Source: Lutispora saccharofermentans (GTDB taxonomy: Bacteria; Bacillota; Clostridia; Lutisporales; Lutisporaceae). Taken from it: 64,000 bases of DNA. Location of the stretch: the NCBI RefSeq assembly GCF_024363565.1, contig NZ_JAJEKE010000012.1, positions 1 to 64,000 of the forward strand, given 5' to 3'. Below are positions 9,331 to 19,077 of this stretch, one piece after another (the stretch's first letter is position 1; every line of letters starts with the position of its first letter). The position numbers were made by a program, and so were the translations under genes. The notes under the pieces were generated by a model. It was not told the DNA's origin and did not search any database. It was given only the letters and a program-made list of their open reading frames with translations.

Positions 9331-9340
9331 ATTTCATGCC

Positions 9341-9580
9341 TCATTTTAATAACATTTCTACAGTATCAGCAACAGGAGAATATATCCATGCTATAAAGTC
9401 CGAAGGGTTTGGTATATCTACCTCAAAACTTTTTAGTATCGCAAGTGCCGTACCTAATGCAAGCAAAATCGAAAATGTCCATAGCTCTTTATAAAGTTTG
9501 CCTTGCAGCATTTTCGGTATTTCTATATAACATGTTGCGATGTCAAACACTAATACTGCTAGAATAGATACTATAATCAT
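9341..9580 (-). CDS. Small membrane protein of the ger operon
   Basis: A 79-residue protein with two hydrophobic stretches (MIIVSILAVLVFDIATCYI and LWTFSILLALGTALAIL). It sits between gerC and gerB with only 1 and 10 bp of spacing. Small two-segment proteins like this are found in many clostridial ger operons; in Bacillus a small D subunit modulates germinant receptors. A 77-residue counterpart occupies the same kind of slot in the second ger operon at 60234-60467. Its function is inferred from position only. Confidence 0.7.
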   Translation of the reverse strand: MIIVSILAVLVFDIATCYIEIPKMLQGKLYKELWTFSILLALGTALAILKSFEVDIPNPSDFIAWIYSPVADTVEMLLK

Positions 9581-9581
9581 C

Positions 9582-10778
9582 CTACTCTTTCTCCTTTATA
9601 AAGAAAGGTTTTGTTATTTGCCCCAACTTGTCTGTCTCAAATTTTACAGTGATATTTACTGGGAGCCTTACAAATTCATCGTCCCAATCATCCTTTATTT
9701 TTTCCCATAGCCTGGGGTACCTCCTGTGTATCGCCTCTCCGAAACCAAAAATATCAGTCTTTAATTCGTTCTGTGCCATATTGACCGCTTTCATGCACAT
9801 CAGTTTGATTTCTTTCTCGGATATCTCATTTAATATTTTTTTGTTTTCTTCACTGGAAACATCAAAGTCTCCTTCCACTGCTCCAATATTTTGCTTTGCG
9901 TTGATCTGTACATCAATGGCCGGCTTACCGTTTACTAAATGAGCTTTAATAGTTGATTTAGCTTTTGTAACCTGAAATGTAAGCTTTACATCATCTCCAT
10001 AATTGGCATACCCCACTGTACTCTTCACATTCCCAACAATATAATTATACCCCTTGGCTTCGTCTTCATTTAGCCAACCTACAAGCTTATCCTCCTTAAA
10101 GGCTCCCAGGCTTGTATATTTTAACCTTTCGATATCATTTGTTTTCTTTAAAGCATCCGTGGAATTCGAATTAACTATGCTTGGAACAATCTCGACTCCT
10201 GCAAGTACGGGGTTTTTCCCATCAGCAATAATGGCGTTTACCAGTTCTATAATTCTTATGGTATTTGTAGGGGCCCATGCAGCCATAGAGGCTCGCAGAG
10301 AATCGTACAATGCGATCCCGGGTATTGTTTCCAGAGGAGTCAAGAGGCTTAGGACTTTATTCGCAGTTGTATCTTTAGCTATTATAAAATAAAAATCAGT
10401 ACGAAATTCATGATCACGCGCCAAAAAATCGATGATGCCTTGCAAGCCTTCTTTTGCAACAGCTTCTCCAAATACGACCATTCTCAAATGGGAAGCATAT
10501 ATTTTCCTGGGACATTGTACGGTTAATTTTCTGAATGCTTCAAATAAATCCTCTCCTGTATCAGAATATAATATGACAGGAGCTTCATTGGTTGCTTTTT
10601 TAGAAGCTATTGCCTTCGGATTAACAATTTGCTGAGTCAACAAATAACCGTTTTCAACTTTATCGATACCAATGCATACAGTGATCGCAAGCGTATTTAA
10701 TTCGCGGCTGTCCACACACCCGTTCAAGCATATGATTGGCAGTATAATAAAAATGGCCGATATTCTTTTTAACTTCAT
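9582..10778 (-). CDS. gerAC-like: Ger(x)C family spore germination lipoprotein
   Basis: A 398-residue lipoprotein, the C subunit of a germinant receptor. The N-terminus has a signal peptide ending in a lipobox (LPIICLNGC), so the mature protein is lipid-anchored at Cys21 on the outer face of the inner spore membrane. Typical C-subunit text follows (DSRELNTLAITVCIGIDKV; later GWLNEDEAKGYNYIVG; near the end YPRLWEKIKDDWDDEF). It lies 59 bp downstream of the A subunit gene and is followed by the small membrane gene. Confidence 0.92.
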   Translation of the reverse strand: MKLKRISAIFIILPIICLNGCVDSRELNTLAITVCIGIDKVENGYLLTQQIVNPKAIASKKATNEAPVILYSDTGEDLFEAFRKLTVQCPRKIYASHLRMVVFGEAVAKEGLQGIIDFLARDHEFRTDFYFIIAKDTTANKVLSLLTPLETIPGIALYDSLRASMAAWAPTNTIRIIELVNAIIADGKNPVLAGVEIVPSIVNSNSTDALKKTNDIERLKYTSLGAFKEDKLVGWLNEDEAKGYNYIVGNVKSTVGYANYGDDVKLTFQVTKAKSTIKAHLVNGKPAIDVQINAKQNIGAVEGDFDVSSEENKKILNEISEKEIKLMCMKAVNMAQNELKTDIFGFGEAIHRRYPRLWEKIKDDWDDEFVRLPVNITVKFETDKLGQITKPFFIKEKE

Positions 10779-10837
10779 ATTATGTTAACCTCCATGTGCC
10801 CTATGAATAGTCTCATTATAAAGCCTCCCAAGCCATA

Positions 10838-12382
10838 TCACCTTAATTCCGGCTTTGATTTTTGGCTTGAGCTTACAGGATTCTTTTCTTCTACCCTTGA
10901 TGCATCAGTCCCGCTGATACCCATAGGTCTGCGTTTCATCTTCCACAACGGAAGTCTTAAAATAGTATCTCTGTTCATGCCCTTTATTCTTGGCGCAATC
11001 GGCGTTAAATATGGAACCGTGACGGATTTTATTTTGCACAAATGAAGCACCATAACCATTAAGCCCATGAATACGCCATATAGGCCGAGCACCCCCGCCA
11101 GAAACATTAAAGCAAATCTTATTAGCCTTACAGCATTTGACATTTCATAGTTAGGTATAGCAAAGCTTGATATGGCAGTGATTGAAACAATGATGACCAT
11201 AGCTGCCGATATGATGCCGGCTTCCACCGCTGCCTGCCCGAGCACCAAAGCTCCTACTATGGAAATGGCAGGTCCGATGGCTCTGGGCATTCTTATGCCG
11301 GCCTCTCTCAATATTTCAAATGTGGCTTCCATAAGCAGCGCTTCAAAAAAGGCGGGAAAAGGAACGCCTTCACGCTGAGCTGCCAAGCTGACAAGCAATA
11401 AAGTAGGAATCATCTCCTGGTGAAATGTTGTCAATGCTATGTATGTTGCCGGTACTAAAAGCGTGAGAAAAAAAGCAGCAAACCTAAAAAAACGCATAAC
11501 AGAAGATACGACATAGTGATGATAATAATCTTCACTGACTTGAAGAAAGTCAACCATAAGCGCAGGGACAGTCAATACATAAGATGTTCCATCAACTAAA
11601 ATCGCTACCTTGCCTTCAAGCAAGGCAGCAACGACCGAATCAGGCTTTTCGGAGCTTAAAAAAGTAGGAAAAAATGAATACCTGTCATCTTTAATCAATT
11701 CTTCGATATACCCGCCTTCAAGAATGCCGTCAATTTCTATTCTATCAAGACGGTTTCTTATTTCCTGCACAATTTCCTCTTTTGCAATTTTGTCAATGTA
11801 CATTAAACTTACTGTTGTTTTTGTTATGCTGCCTATAGTCATATTTTCCACTCTTAAAGCTATGTTTTTAATCCTTTTTCTGATAAGCAAAATATTGATA
11901 TTGATATTCTCGGTAAATCCTTCTTTTGGCCCTCTTATTACAGTCTGGGAAGTAGGTTCTTCAATAGACCTGCTCTCATCGGTCTCCGAGGCCACTATTA
12001 AAAACTTGTCGCAGCCATCAAATAAAAAAACAGTATCGCCAGATAATAAAGCAGCATAAAGACTTTCAAAATCAAACCCTCCCTTTGAATCTCTCAAGCC
12101 GGGAAGGTAATTCATCAATATATCAAAGTTTATATCAGGTTCTGTGCTACAATCTTTGAAGTTTAATTCAGCCAGTTCCGATGATAAATTGTTTATAGTA
12201 TTCCTATCCACCAGGCTTTTAATATATATGTTTGCCCATATTAAATCCTTATTATTATCAGATTTGATACAGTTAATAATAATATCGCTGCTATGCCCAA
12301 AATCATCTTTAAGCCTGGTTATATTTTCATTTATATCTTTGCTTATATAAGTGGCGGAATCTGTTTTACTGCTTTTCTTCAT
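10838..12382 (-). CDS. gerAA-like: Spore germination receptor subunit A (GerAA/GerKA family)
   Basis: The A subunit of the germinant receptor: an N-terminal soluble domain followed by about five membrane segments and a cytoplasmic tail. Family signatures include SQTVIRGPKEGFTENININI, VAALLEGKVAILVDGT and REAGIRMPRAIGPAISIVGA. The ATG at 12382 gives 514 residues, a normal family length. An extension to a TTG at 12466 would add 28 residues, starting with a hydrophobic stretch that homologues do not usually have. GGGAG lies 13 nt before the ATG, a little far. It is the first gene of the operon. Confidence 0.9.
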   Translation of the reverse strand: MKKSSKTDSATYISKDINENITRLKDDFGHSSDIIINCIKSDNNKDLIWANIYIKSLVDRNTINNLSSELAELNFKDCSTEPDINFDILMNYLPGLRDSKGGFDFESLYAALLSGDTVFLFDGCDKFLIVASETDESRSIEEPTSQTVIRGPKEGFTENININILLIRKRIKNIALRVENMTIGSITKTTVSLMYIDKIAKEEIVQEIRNRLDRIEIDGILEGGYIEELIKDDRYSFFPTFLSSEKPDSVVAALLEGKVAILVDGTSYVLTVPALMVDFLQVSEDYYHHYVVSSVMRFFRFAAFFLTLLVPATYIALTTFHQEMIPTLLLVSLAAQREGVPFPAFFEALLMEATFEILREAGIRMPRAIGPAISIVGALVLGQAAVEAGIISAAMVIIVSITAISSFAIPNYEMSNAVRLIRFALMFLAGVLGLYGVFMGLMVMVLHLCKIKSVTVPYLTPIAPRIKGMNRDTILRLPLWKMKRRPMGISGTDASRVEEKNPVSSSQKSKPELR

Positions 12383-12609
12383 CGCTTTCAACAATCTCCC
12401 AATTGGTAAAATCCTTTGTTTATAAAGTATTATTACCAATTTAATCAAATAAATTACTGCGGTCAAATCAATTATTGCTGCCGGCTTCCGATTTTGTAAA
12501 AAAATAAGCCGGTCAAAAGACAGGCGTATTAATTGTAAGATATATTTAGTTATATTTACTTTATCTCGAAATCTTTAGCTTCAAGCTGCGCATAGGCATC
12601 CCTTCAACT

Positions 12610-14244
12610 TTATCTGTAGGATATTGCAAATTTCGCCTTGTCTTCAATTGCTTCAGCCGCATGCCGCATCCCCTCTCCCAATATGACATTTTCGAGATAT
12701 GCCAACGAGAGCAGCGGCGTAAGGTCTCCATCGATGACGTTTGTAACCTCAATAAATCTAAGCTGTGCCAGCTTTTCAATCCCGTCAAGGGTGTCTATCG
12801 TTGTTTCATAGAGATTGAGCCTTTGCAGGTTGCTGAATATTTCAAACGCTGCGGGAGAGCGAACCGGCAGCTTGCCTGCGTCAATGTCATTGAGCATGGA
12901 ACAATTTGCAAGCGGTGATAAATCAGTAACACGAGTGTCAAACAGGCAGGCGCGTTTCAAAAACTTCAATTTCCCCAAGGGCGAAATATCTGTAACAGGA
13001 TTATTCTTTATATCCACAGCCTCAAGATTATTTAAAACAGCTAATGGAGAAATATCACTGATCTCCTGCATGGAAATGGAAATTTGTTTTAGATTGGGCA
13101 TTTTTGCAAGGTCAGCAAGAGATCGGATAGGACCTTCCTTCATTTTGTTGCTTTTGATAAGACGATCAGCTGCGCTGTGCAGCTCCTCTCCGGTTTTTGC
13201 AATCAAAGCATCTCCGAAAATATACAACTCGGTGACCGAAAGCAGATCGCCTTCAGTGATGATTTCATCTGCCGCTTTGTCCAGCTGAAACCGAACAGCC
13301 TTTTCAATCATAGGCTCTTCAAAAGCGACCCTCACAGAAGGCTCTAAGACGGAAGACAAAAAATCGGTATAACGCCCGATGGAAAAACCTGCACAAAGAA
13401 ACGCCATGCAGGACAGTATCGCAGCCATCCATCCCAGGGCAGATTTTTTACACCTGTCACCCGTATGAAGCAAAGCAGATTTTAGCTTTGCTGCCGAAGA
13501 AAATCTGTTCTCCGGTGAAAAAGCCGTGCATTTTTTATATACGCTTGCAAGCCGGTCGTGACCCAGTTTACGGATGACCTCTTTAGCGTTGGTCTCTCCG
13601 GTGAGCAGCCATCCCAACACCACGCCTATGGAATAAATATCGGTACGGCAATCAGTTTGCGAAAAGCCGTATTGCTCCGGAGGAGCATACTCCCTGGTGC
13701 CGAAGAACTGGGTATCGGTATCCGCTCCGCTTCTATAGATTCTGGCAATGTCAAAATCAATGAGAATGACCTGTCCATCATCCTTAACGATAATATTCTG
13801 AGGCTTGATGTCCCTGTGGATGACAGGCTTTTCCCGTCCGTGGATATAGGCGAGGATGTCGCAAAGCTGTACGCAAATTCCTATAACGTCCTTCCTTGTC
13901 AGATTGTTTTCCGTTGCAAATTGATTGAGAGGCTTACCTTCCATATATTCGCGTACAATGCATACTACCTTGTCATCTTGGAATTCATCTACAAAGGCAG
14001 GAAGGCTGATGTGATGCAGAGATTTCAATATATTGCTCTCATGCACAAAAGAGTAGAGATTTTTGTCATAGAATTTTGCAACATAAAACCGTTCACCGGT
14101 TTTTTGCTTAACCAAAAATGTCTCCGTACCATGGCTGCATGCCAGGCACTCCATTGGAACATATTTCTCCAGAAATCCTGCAGGATATTCCGGTTCATCA
14201 AAGGTATTTAAAATATCGACGACAGCTGCACTTATATCATTCAT
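12610..14244 (-). CDS. Membrane Ser/Thr protein kinase with C-terminal leucine-rich repeats
   Basis: A 544-residue Hanks-type kinase. Residues 1-260 hold the kinase: ATP lysine near Lys57 (YVAKFYD), catalytic loop HRDIKPQN at 143-150, a metal-binding motif DFD at 163-165 in place of DFG, and the APPEQYG segment. A single membrane helix spans about 268-290. Residues 380-530 carry internalin-like leucine-rich repeats (ISDISPLAVLNNLEAVDIK, VTDISPLGKL). The kinase would thus face the cytoplasm and the repeats the outside. The start codon overlaps the stop of the helix-turn-helix gene (ATGA), indicating coupled translation. The DFD change keeps the metal-binding aspartate. After the stop, in-frame text DAYAQLEAKDFEIK suggests the ancestral protein was slightly longer. 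Confidence 0.85.
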   Translation of the reverse strand: MNDISAAVVDILNTFDEPEYPAGFLEKYVPMECLACSHGTETFLVKQKTGERFYVAKFYDKNLYSFVHESNILKSLHHISLPAFVDEFQDDKVVCIVREYMEGKPLNQFATENNLTRKDVIGICVQLCDILAYIHGREKPVIHRDIKPQNIIVKDDGQVILIDFDIARIYRSGADTDTQFFGTREYAPPEQYGFSQTDCRTDIYSIGVVLGWLLTGETNAKEVIRKLGHDRLASVYKKCTAFSPENRFSSAAKLKSALLHTGDRCKKSALGWMAAILSCMAFLCAGFSIGRYTDFLSSVLEPSVRVAFEEPMIEKAVRFQLDKAADEIITEGDLLSVTELYIFGDALIAKTGEELHSAADRLIKSNKMKEGPIRSLADLAKMPNLKQISISMQEISDISPLAVLNNLEAVDIKNNPVTDISPLGKLKFLKRACLFDTRVTDLSPLANCSMLNDIDAGKLPVRSPAAFEIFSNLQRLNLYETTIDTLDGIEKLAQLRFIEVTNVIDGDLTPLLSLAYLENVILGEGMRHAAEAIEDKAKFAISYR

Positions 14245-14696
14245 TTTACTCTGCTGCCTCCTCCAATCAAAGGTAATTCCAATTCGTTGAGAACACTTTG
14301 TGTTTCCACAATGGTAAAGCGGTTATGCAAGCAGTAGATGATCGCCGCATCACGTCTAACACGCGGATACAAGGCGCTCATTCCGGCGTGTTTTAAAAGA
14401 TCCTGAGCCGTGTCCACATCGGCATCAAACCCAAAGGCCAATTGAAGAACTGTATCCCTTGAAGGCTTTCTTGTCCCTTTGAAAATCTGATGCCCAAAGG
14501 AGCGTTCAATGTTCGCCCGTTTGATAATACGCTCCGGCACTTGACCTTGATTTTTGCACAGTTCCGTTATGTATTTGCTGAAAGACTGTAACTGCATTTG
14601 GCCTGTGTTCTTTTTCATGAATTGCTCTAAATTTGATGTTTTGAACAGGCGTTTGAATAATGTGCTTGTTCTGATTTGATTTGTCTCCTCATCCAT
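14241..14696 (-). CDS. Helix-turn-helix partner protein of the Ser/Thr kinase
   Basis: A 151-residue soluble protein. The central region (YITELCKNQGQVPERIIKRA, then FGHQIFKGTRKPSRDTVLQL) has the layout of an XRE/lambda-repressor-like helix-turn-helix. The rest is helical and unrecognised. It overlaps the kinase gene by 4 nt (ATGA), so the two are made together; kinase-plus-HTH pairs of this kind are found in Firmicutes. The start at 14696 (MDEETNQ) is chosen for the GAAGTGAG stretch just upstream; an in-frame start at 14747 would add 17 residues. It could be a phosphorylation target of the kinase, which is inference from linkage. Confidence 0.65.
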   Translation of the reverse strand: MDEETNQIRTSTLFKRLFKTSNLEQFMKKNTGQMQLQSFSKYITELCKNQGQVPERIIKRANIERSFGHQIFKGTRKPSRDTVLQLAFGFDADVDTAQDLLKHAGMSALYPRVRRDAAIIYCLHNRFTIVETQSVLNELELPLIGGGSRVK

Positions 14697-14773
14697 GTTA
14701 CTCACTTCTTTCCTTGATACGGACCTCTCTCGGCCTGTTGGCTTCATTGCATATTGGGGTATCAGCTTTTGAC

Positions 14774-15652
14774 TCAGTCTTCTGAATTAATGTCAATAAA
14801 ACGGCTGCCTCTGCCCCAAACTGATGAGATGGGCAACACTTTTACAAATGCGGCCTGATCAATTTCCTTAATAAACTTCTGTATCATGATGGATTGATTT
14901 GGTGAGCAAACGGATTCTATTTGAATTTTTTCATCATTTGTATAGCCGCCTTTTATTTTAAAGACCGTTACTCCTCTTCCTAATTGAAACATGATGAATT
15001 TACTGATCTCTTCATATTTGCTGCTGATTATTTCCAGCTTGTACAATTTAGTGGCGAATCCAAACATTATATAGTCACAGACCTTTGTAACCACCAATTG
15101 ACTGATAATAGAATACAACGCTATATTCCTTCCAAAGGCAAAAGCTGATATGAGTATCACAATTCCATCCAAAACCATCATAATGTAGCTTACATTTATT
15201 GCAGGGAAAACTTTTTTATTTAAAATTCTCGCGATGGTATCTGTTCCTCCAAATGAAAATCCTTTACGGAGTATCATTCCGACTCCGATTCCATAAAAAA
15301 TAGAGAAATAAATTGAAGCAAGAAGAAGATCGTTTTCTATAAATTTAAATTTAATATCCTGCATGACCAATAAGATCGTCGGATATAAAACAGAAAGAAA
15401 AACAATTTTCATAATTTCTTTCTTCCCCATAAGTAAAAATGTGACGATAAGTATAACAAATGTTATAAAATAGTAAATATAAGAATAATTAATATTCACA
15501 TATTTTTCTAAAATAATTGCCAGGCCTGTTATTCCGCTGGTAATAAGGCCGTTTGGCTTGAGAATATAGTTCACGGAAAAGGCGGTAATAAAACAGCCTA
15601 GGGTTAAGTAAACAATATTATTTAATAAATTTTTTATATTTATTTTATCCAT
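14774..15652 (-). CDS. YitT family membrane protein (DUF161 + DUF2179)
   Basis: A 292-residue protein with about five membrane segments in the first 200 residues (LTLGCFITAFSVNYILKPNG, GFSFGGTDTIARILNKK) and a soluble C-terminal DUF2179 domain (FMLGRGVTVFKIKGGYTNDE-like text from about residue 225). This is the layout of the YitT/YvjA family common in Firmicutes. The biochemical role is not established; a transport function is possible. The ATG at 15652 follows AGGTGACAT. It is not obviously in an operon with its neighbours. Confidence 0.88.
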   Translation of the reverse strand: MDKINIKNLLNNIVYLTLGCFITAFSVNYILKPNGLITSGITGLAIILEKYVNINYSYIYYFITFVILIVTFLLMGKKEIMKIVFLSVLYPTILLVMQDIKFKFIENDLLLASIYFSIFYGIGVGMILRKGFSFGGTDTIARILNKKVFPAINVSYIMMVLDGIVILISAFAFGRNIALYSIISQLVVTKVCDYIMFGFATKLYKLEIISSKYEEISKFIMFQLGRGVTVFKIKGGYTNDEKIQIESVCSPNQSIMIQKFIKEIDQAAFVKVLPISSVWGRGSRFIDINSED

Positions 15653-15771
15653 ATGTCACCTATATCAAATTTACTGTGAAACCGTAAATTTTCTGCGCTT
15701 ATGATTGTTTTTTTACATAACCCATTATACATTATTAGCTGCCGCACAACAACTTAAAATAGGTGAAATTA

Positions 15772-18324
15772 TTATTCCAATTCCCGCAGCCTATGCACAA
15801 CGCTGTCTCTCGAAATATTTTTATACACCCGGATTGGCAGTACGCAGGCTAAAAGCAGCAGCACCGGGAAGCAGATCATTAAAGGCACAACGCTGAATTT
15901 ATAGGTATATGCAGCGCTGCCCTGCGTTACAGTATTGACGGCAAAGTAGCTGACCGCATAGCCCACCGTTACAAAGACAAGCAGCGCCAGCGCCATATAG
16001 TATATGCTTTCCAATACAAGCATCTTTTTGCCTTGCTTGGCTGTCATGCCCACGCTCTGGAGCATGGCAAGCTCCTGCTTGCGGGAAAAAATGTTTGTCA
16101 TGGTGGTGTTGACGAAATTCAGGATGCCGATCAGTAAGATCACAGCGCACAGCGTAAAGCCGATGAGCGCAAACTGCTGATTGTCGCTTTTCATCTCGGC
16201 AATGTAATCGGCGCGGGAGCGAAAGTCCACTTCGGGATTATTTGCAAGCAGTAACCCAATCTCTGTCTGGAGGCTGTCAACAGCGGCTTCATCCGCCATA
16301 ACTGTAGCCGACATGATGTCCGGATTTTCCAGGCTTTCAAACTCCGAGGACGGCAAATAAACAGAAAACCCGGGCATCGAGATAAAATGCGCGCTTAAAG
16401 AATTGAGTGCGCTATGATTTACCCGCCCCATGACCTCATAGCTGCGCTTCTCTTCATCCTTACCGTTCAAAGAGAATGTAACGGTATCCCCGACCCGAAC
16501 CATGCCCCCGCCGTCAAATCCAAGCAGCAGATAATCCCCGGATAAAAATTTCTCGCGGTCAAAGCTTCCTTCTACCAGGTTTTCCTCCAGCTTATCCAGC
16601 CAATAGTTGTCAAAGCCGTAAACCTGCGCGTTTATGAAATCGCCGTAAGCGCTGAAATCCGTCTTTTCAATTATTCCTTGAATTTCCTGCTCCGTGAGGG
16701 AAGGTTTCTCCGCTAAAATCCCTCTGCGGTGAAAATCGATTAAGCCGTCCTTAATATTTCCCTCTATGGGAGCAAAGCCATTTGCATAATAGACTTTGGC
16801 AATCTCCTGTACACCGTCAAGTTCCTTTACAGCATGCAATAAATCTTTGCTTAACGTATAGCTTGGCGTATAAGGTCTGGCAAAACTGAAATAATCCATG
16901 TCAGCAATCAGAAAATCACCGTTAATATGGCCTTGCAGGAATTTGTTCACATCAAAGCTGCCCACTAAGGTATAGACGATATTAAACAAAATCAACCCCA
17001 CAGACAGGGACGCGATGACAAGCGACGCTTTTCTCCTGCTGCGAAATATGTTGGACCAAGCCATACGGGATATTTTCGCCCCGCTGCTGCCGCTCTTTAC
17101 CTTTTTTGAGGGAGAGGAGGCAACGTTGGTAAAACGTACCGCTTCCACGGGAGTGACCCTTCCCGCCTTTTTCGCGGGGCCGTGACAGCTGATCAGTACC
17201 GTAGCCAGCGAGAGCACCGCTCCCAGCAGGAATATCCACGGATTCGGAGGCGCCGGCATATAGTCGATGCTCAGGAAACCGAGCAGCACAGGAATCAGCA
17301 CGATGCCGAGCAGATAACCCAAAAGCAGCCCCACAGGTATGCCAGTCGCACAAAGCAAAAGTGCCTGAAAGTTGACAACACGGCCAAGCTGCTTTTGTGT
17401 CGTGCCGATGGTTTTCAGCAGGCCGTAAAACCTCACATCATGCATAACTGAAATATAAAAAATATTATAGATGAGAAGATAGCCGCTTACCAGTATAATG
17501 GCTATAATCAATACCATTGCCGCTATGATTCCGCCGTCTGAACTCGTTGTGTTGTAAGCACCGTTAAAGAGAATGCCCGCAGCCTCGGCGTCAATGACTG
17601 TATCCTGCAGGATGATATTGACATTATCTTCAAGTTCAGATAGCTTGCCGTCTATATTGGCAGTCAGCTTTGTTACACCGTAATAACCGCTGCCCAGGCG
17701 TGTTTCCGCCGGATTCACGCCTGCAAGCAGCTTGTTCGCCAACGCGTCGGAAATATACAAAATTCCGTAGGGGTTAAGGTTTAATTCCATATCCCAAAAT
17801 CCGCAAACGGTAAAATCCAGACTGTAAGGTGTTCCGCCTACTTCAAAATCCAGATGCACGGACTGCCCCAATTCCCTCGGCAAATTCATCGCGTCCAGAA
17901 TCCAGCTTGTCAGGGCAATTTCATTTTCTGCTTCTGGCAGCCGGCCTGTTGTCGGTGTACTGAAGGTAAACTCGGCAAAATTTTCGTCCGCCGTATGAAT
18001 TTCTCCCTGTGCCTGACGGAAAACGCCCTCGGTCGTTGTAGTGATCAGCCTTGACAGGCCGTATTCCTTAACCAGCGGATGTTGGGCCACACGCCGGGCC
18101 TCGTCTTCGGTGAGGTATTGAAAATCCACCTCCGTGCTGCGCCCATAGCTGTGTATCAGTATCTGCCGCATACCGTCAGAGAGGCTGATGCCGATGGTGA
18201 ACACCGCCGTAATCAAAACGGTGGTAAGCACAATGGCAGTCAGCCCAAATATGTTCCGGCTTTTATTCGCCATAAAGCTTCGTTTCGATAGATTTCTTAC
18301 GATGGTTTTATTGTTATTCCTCAT
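15772..18324 (-). CDS. FtsX-type ABC transporter permease
   Basis: An 850-residue permease with two FtsX modules: an N-terminal helix ([19 protein letters not shown]), an extracytoplasmic domain, three helices around 265-385, then a second helix/domain/helices set to the end ([34 protein letters not shown]). Such MacB/Bce-like permeases drive mechanotransmission across one membrane, and in Firmicutes they often deal with antimicrobial peptides or lipoproteins. The gene starts 4 bp after the ATPase stop. Upstream lie the ATPase, a histidine kinase and a response regulator in the same direction, so the transporter is probably controlled by that two-component system. Substrate unknown. Confidence 0.88.
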   Translation of the reverse strand: MRNNNKTIVRNLSKRSFMANKSRNIFGLTAIVLTTVLITAVFTIGISLSDGMRQILIHSYGRSTEVDFQYLTEDEARRVAQHPLVKEYGLSRLITTTTEGVFRQAQGEIHTADENFAEFTFSTPTTGRLPEAENEIALTSWILDAMNLPRELGQSVHLDFEVGGTPYSLDFTVCGFWDMELNLNPYGILYISDALANKLLAGVNPAETRLGSGYYGVTKLTANIDGKLSELEDNVNIILQDTVIDAEAAGILFNGAYNTTSSDGGIIAAMVLIIAIILVSGYLLIYNIFYISVMHDVRFYGLLKTIGTTQKQLGRVVNFQALLLCATGIPVGLLLGYLLGIVLIPVLLGFLSIDYMPAPPNPWIFLLGAVLSLATVLISCHGPAKKAGRVTPVEAVRFTNVASSPSKKVKSGSSGAKISRMAWSNIFRSRRKASLVIASLSVGLILFNIVYTLVGSFDVNKFLQGHINGDFLIADMDYFSFARPYTPSYTLSKDLLHAVKELDGVQEIAKVYYANGFAPIEGNIKDGLIDFHRRGILAEKPSLTEQEIQGIIEKTDFSAYGDFINAQVYGFDNYWLDKLEENLVEGSFDREKFLSGDYLLLGFDGGGMVRVGDTVTFSLNGKDEEKRSYEVMGRVNHSALNSLSAHFISMPGFSVYLPSSEFESLENPDIMSATVMADEAAVDSLQTEIGLLLANNPEVDFRSRADYIAEMKSDNQQFALIGFTLCAVILLIGILNFVNTTMTNIFSRKQELAMLQSVGMTAKQGKKMLVLESIYYMALALLVFVTVGYAVSYFAVNTVTQGSAAYTYKFSVVPLMICFPVLLLLACVLPIRVYKNISRDSVVHRLRELE

Positions 18325-18328
18325 ATCA

Positions 18329-19006
18329 TCACCGACCTTCCGCGGCGACGATTTTGCCGTCTTCGATCCGGATCACACGGTCGGCAAGCTGGGCAATCTG
18401 TTCGTTATGGGTAATCATCACCATGGTCTGGTGGAACTTGGTAGAGGTCATTTTCAAAATCCCCAAAACATCCTGGCTTGTCTTACTGTCCAGATTTCCA
18501 GTCGGCTCGTCCGCAAGAAGAATGGACGGCTTCGTTGCGAGAGCACGGGCGATGGCGACACGCTGCTGCTGTCCGCCGGAAAGATTGTTAGGGAGATTAT
18601 TTTTCTTTTCTGATAAGCCCAAAGTTTCAATAATGCTGTCTACAAAACTTTCATCCACGGTATTCCCATCCAGTTCGATGGGCAGAACGATATTTTCATA
18701 AACATTCAAAATAGGCACAAGGTTATAATTCTGGAAGACAAAGCCTACATTTCTGCGCCGGAAGATGGTAAGCTGTTCATCCGTCATTCCCGAAATATCC
18801 TTGCCTCCGACAATTACCTTACCGCCCGTCGGCGTGTCCAAGCCGCCCAGCATATGCAGGAGAGTGCTTTTCCCCGATCCAGACGTACCGACAACGGCCA
18901 CAAATTCTCCTTCCTGTATTTCCAAATCAACGCCGTCCAATGCCTTGACGGTGTTGGGGACTTTCCCATAATACTTTTTTAGGGCTTCTGTTTTCAAAAC
19001 CAACAT
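18329..19006 (-). CDS. ABC transporter ATP-binding protein (MacB/LolD type)
   Basis: A 225-residue ATPase: Walker [10 protein letters not shown] near residue 36, Q-loop [14 protein letters not shown] signature LSGGQQQR, Walker [11 protein letters not shown], and H-loop MITHN. The ADEPTGNLD text is typical of the MacB/LolD/Bce class that pairs with FtsX permeases. It starts with ATG at 19006 after GGAGGCATATAGC. It forms one transporter with the 850-residue permease directly downstream (4-bp gap). The two-component genes lie about 70 bp upstream on the same strand. Confidence 0.93.
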   Translation of the reverse strand: MLVLKTEALKKYYGKVPNTVKALDGVDLEIQEGEFVAVVGTSGSGKSTLLHMLGGLDTPTGGKVIVGGKDISGMTDEQLTIFRRRNVGFVFQNYNLVPILNVYENIVLPIELDGNTVDESFVDSIIETLGLSEKKNNLPNNLSGGQQQRVAIARALATKPSILLADEPTGNLDSKTSQDVLGILKMTSTKFHQTMVMITHNEQIAQLADRVIRIEDGKIVAAEGR

Positions 19007-19077
19007 GCTATATGCCTCCTTTCTCCATTGATTTCATCATAAACGACGATTCTTACAAGCTCCTAACAGGATCGGAT

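Noticed and set aside
12561-12788. 75-codon minus-strand frame overlapping the kinase 3' end
   Set aside because: It is a shifted frame of the kinase gene without a start signal. Only its last part beyond 12610 is noncoding DNA.
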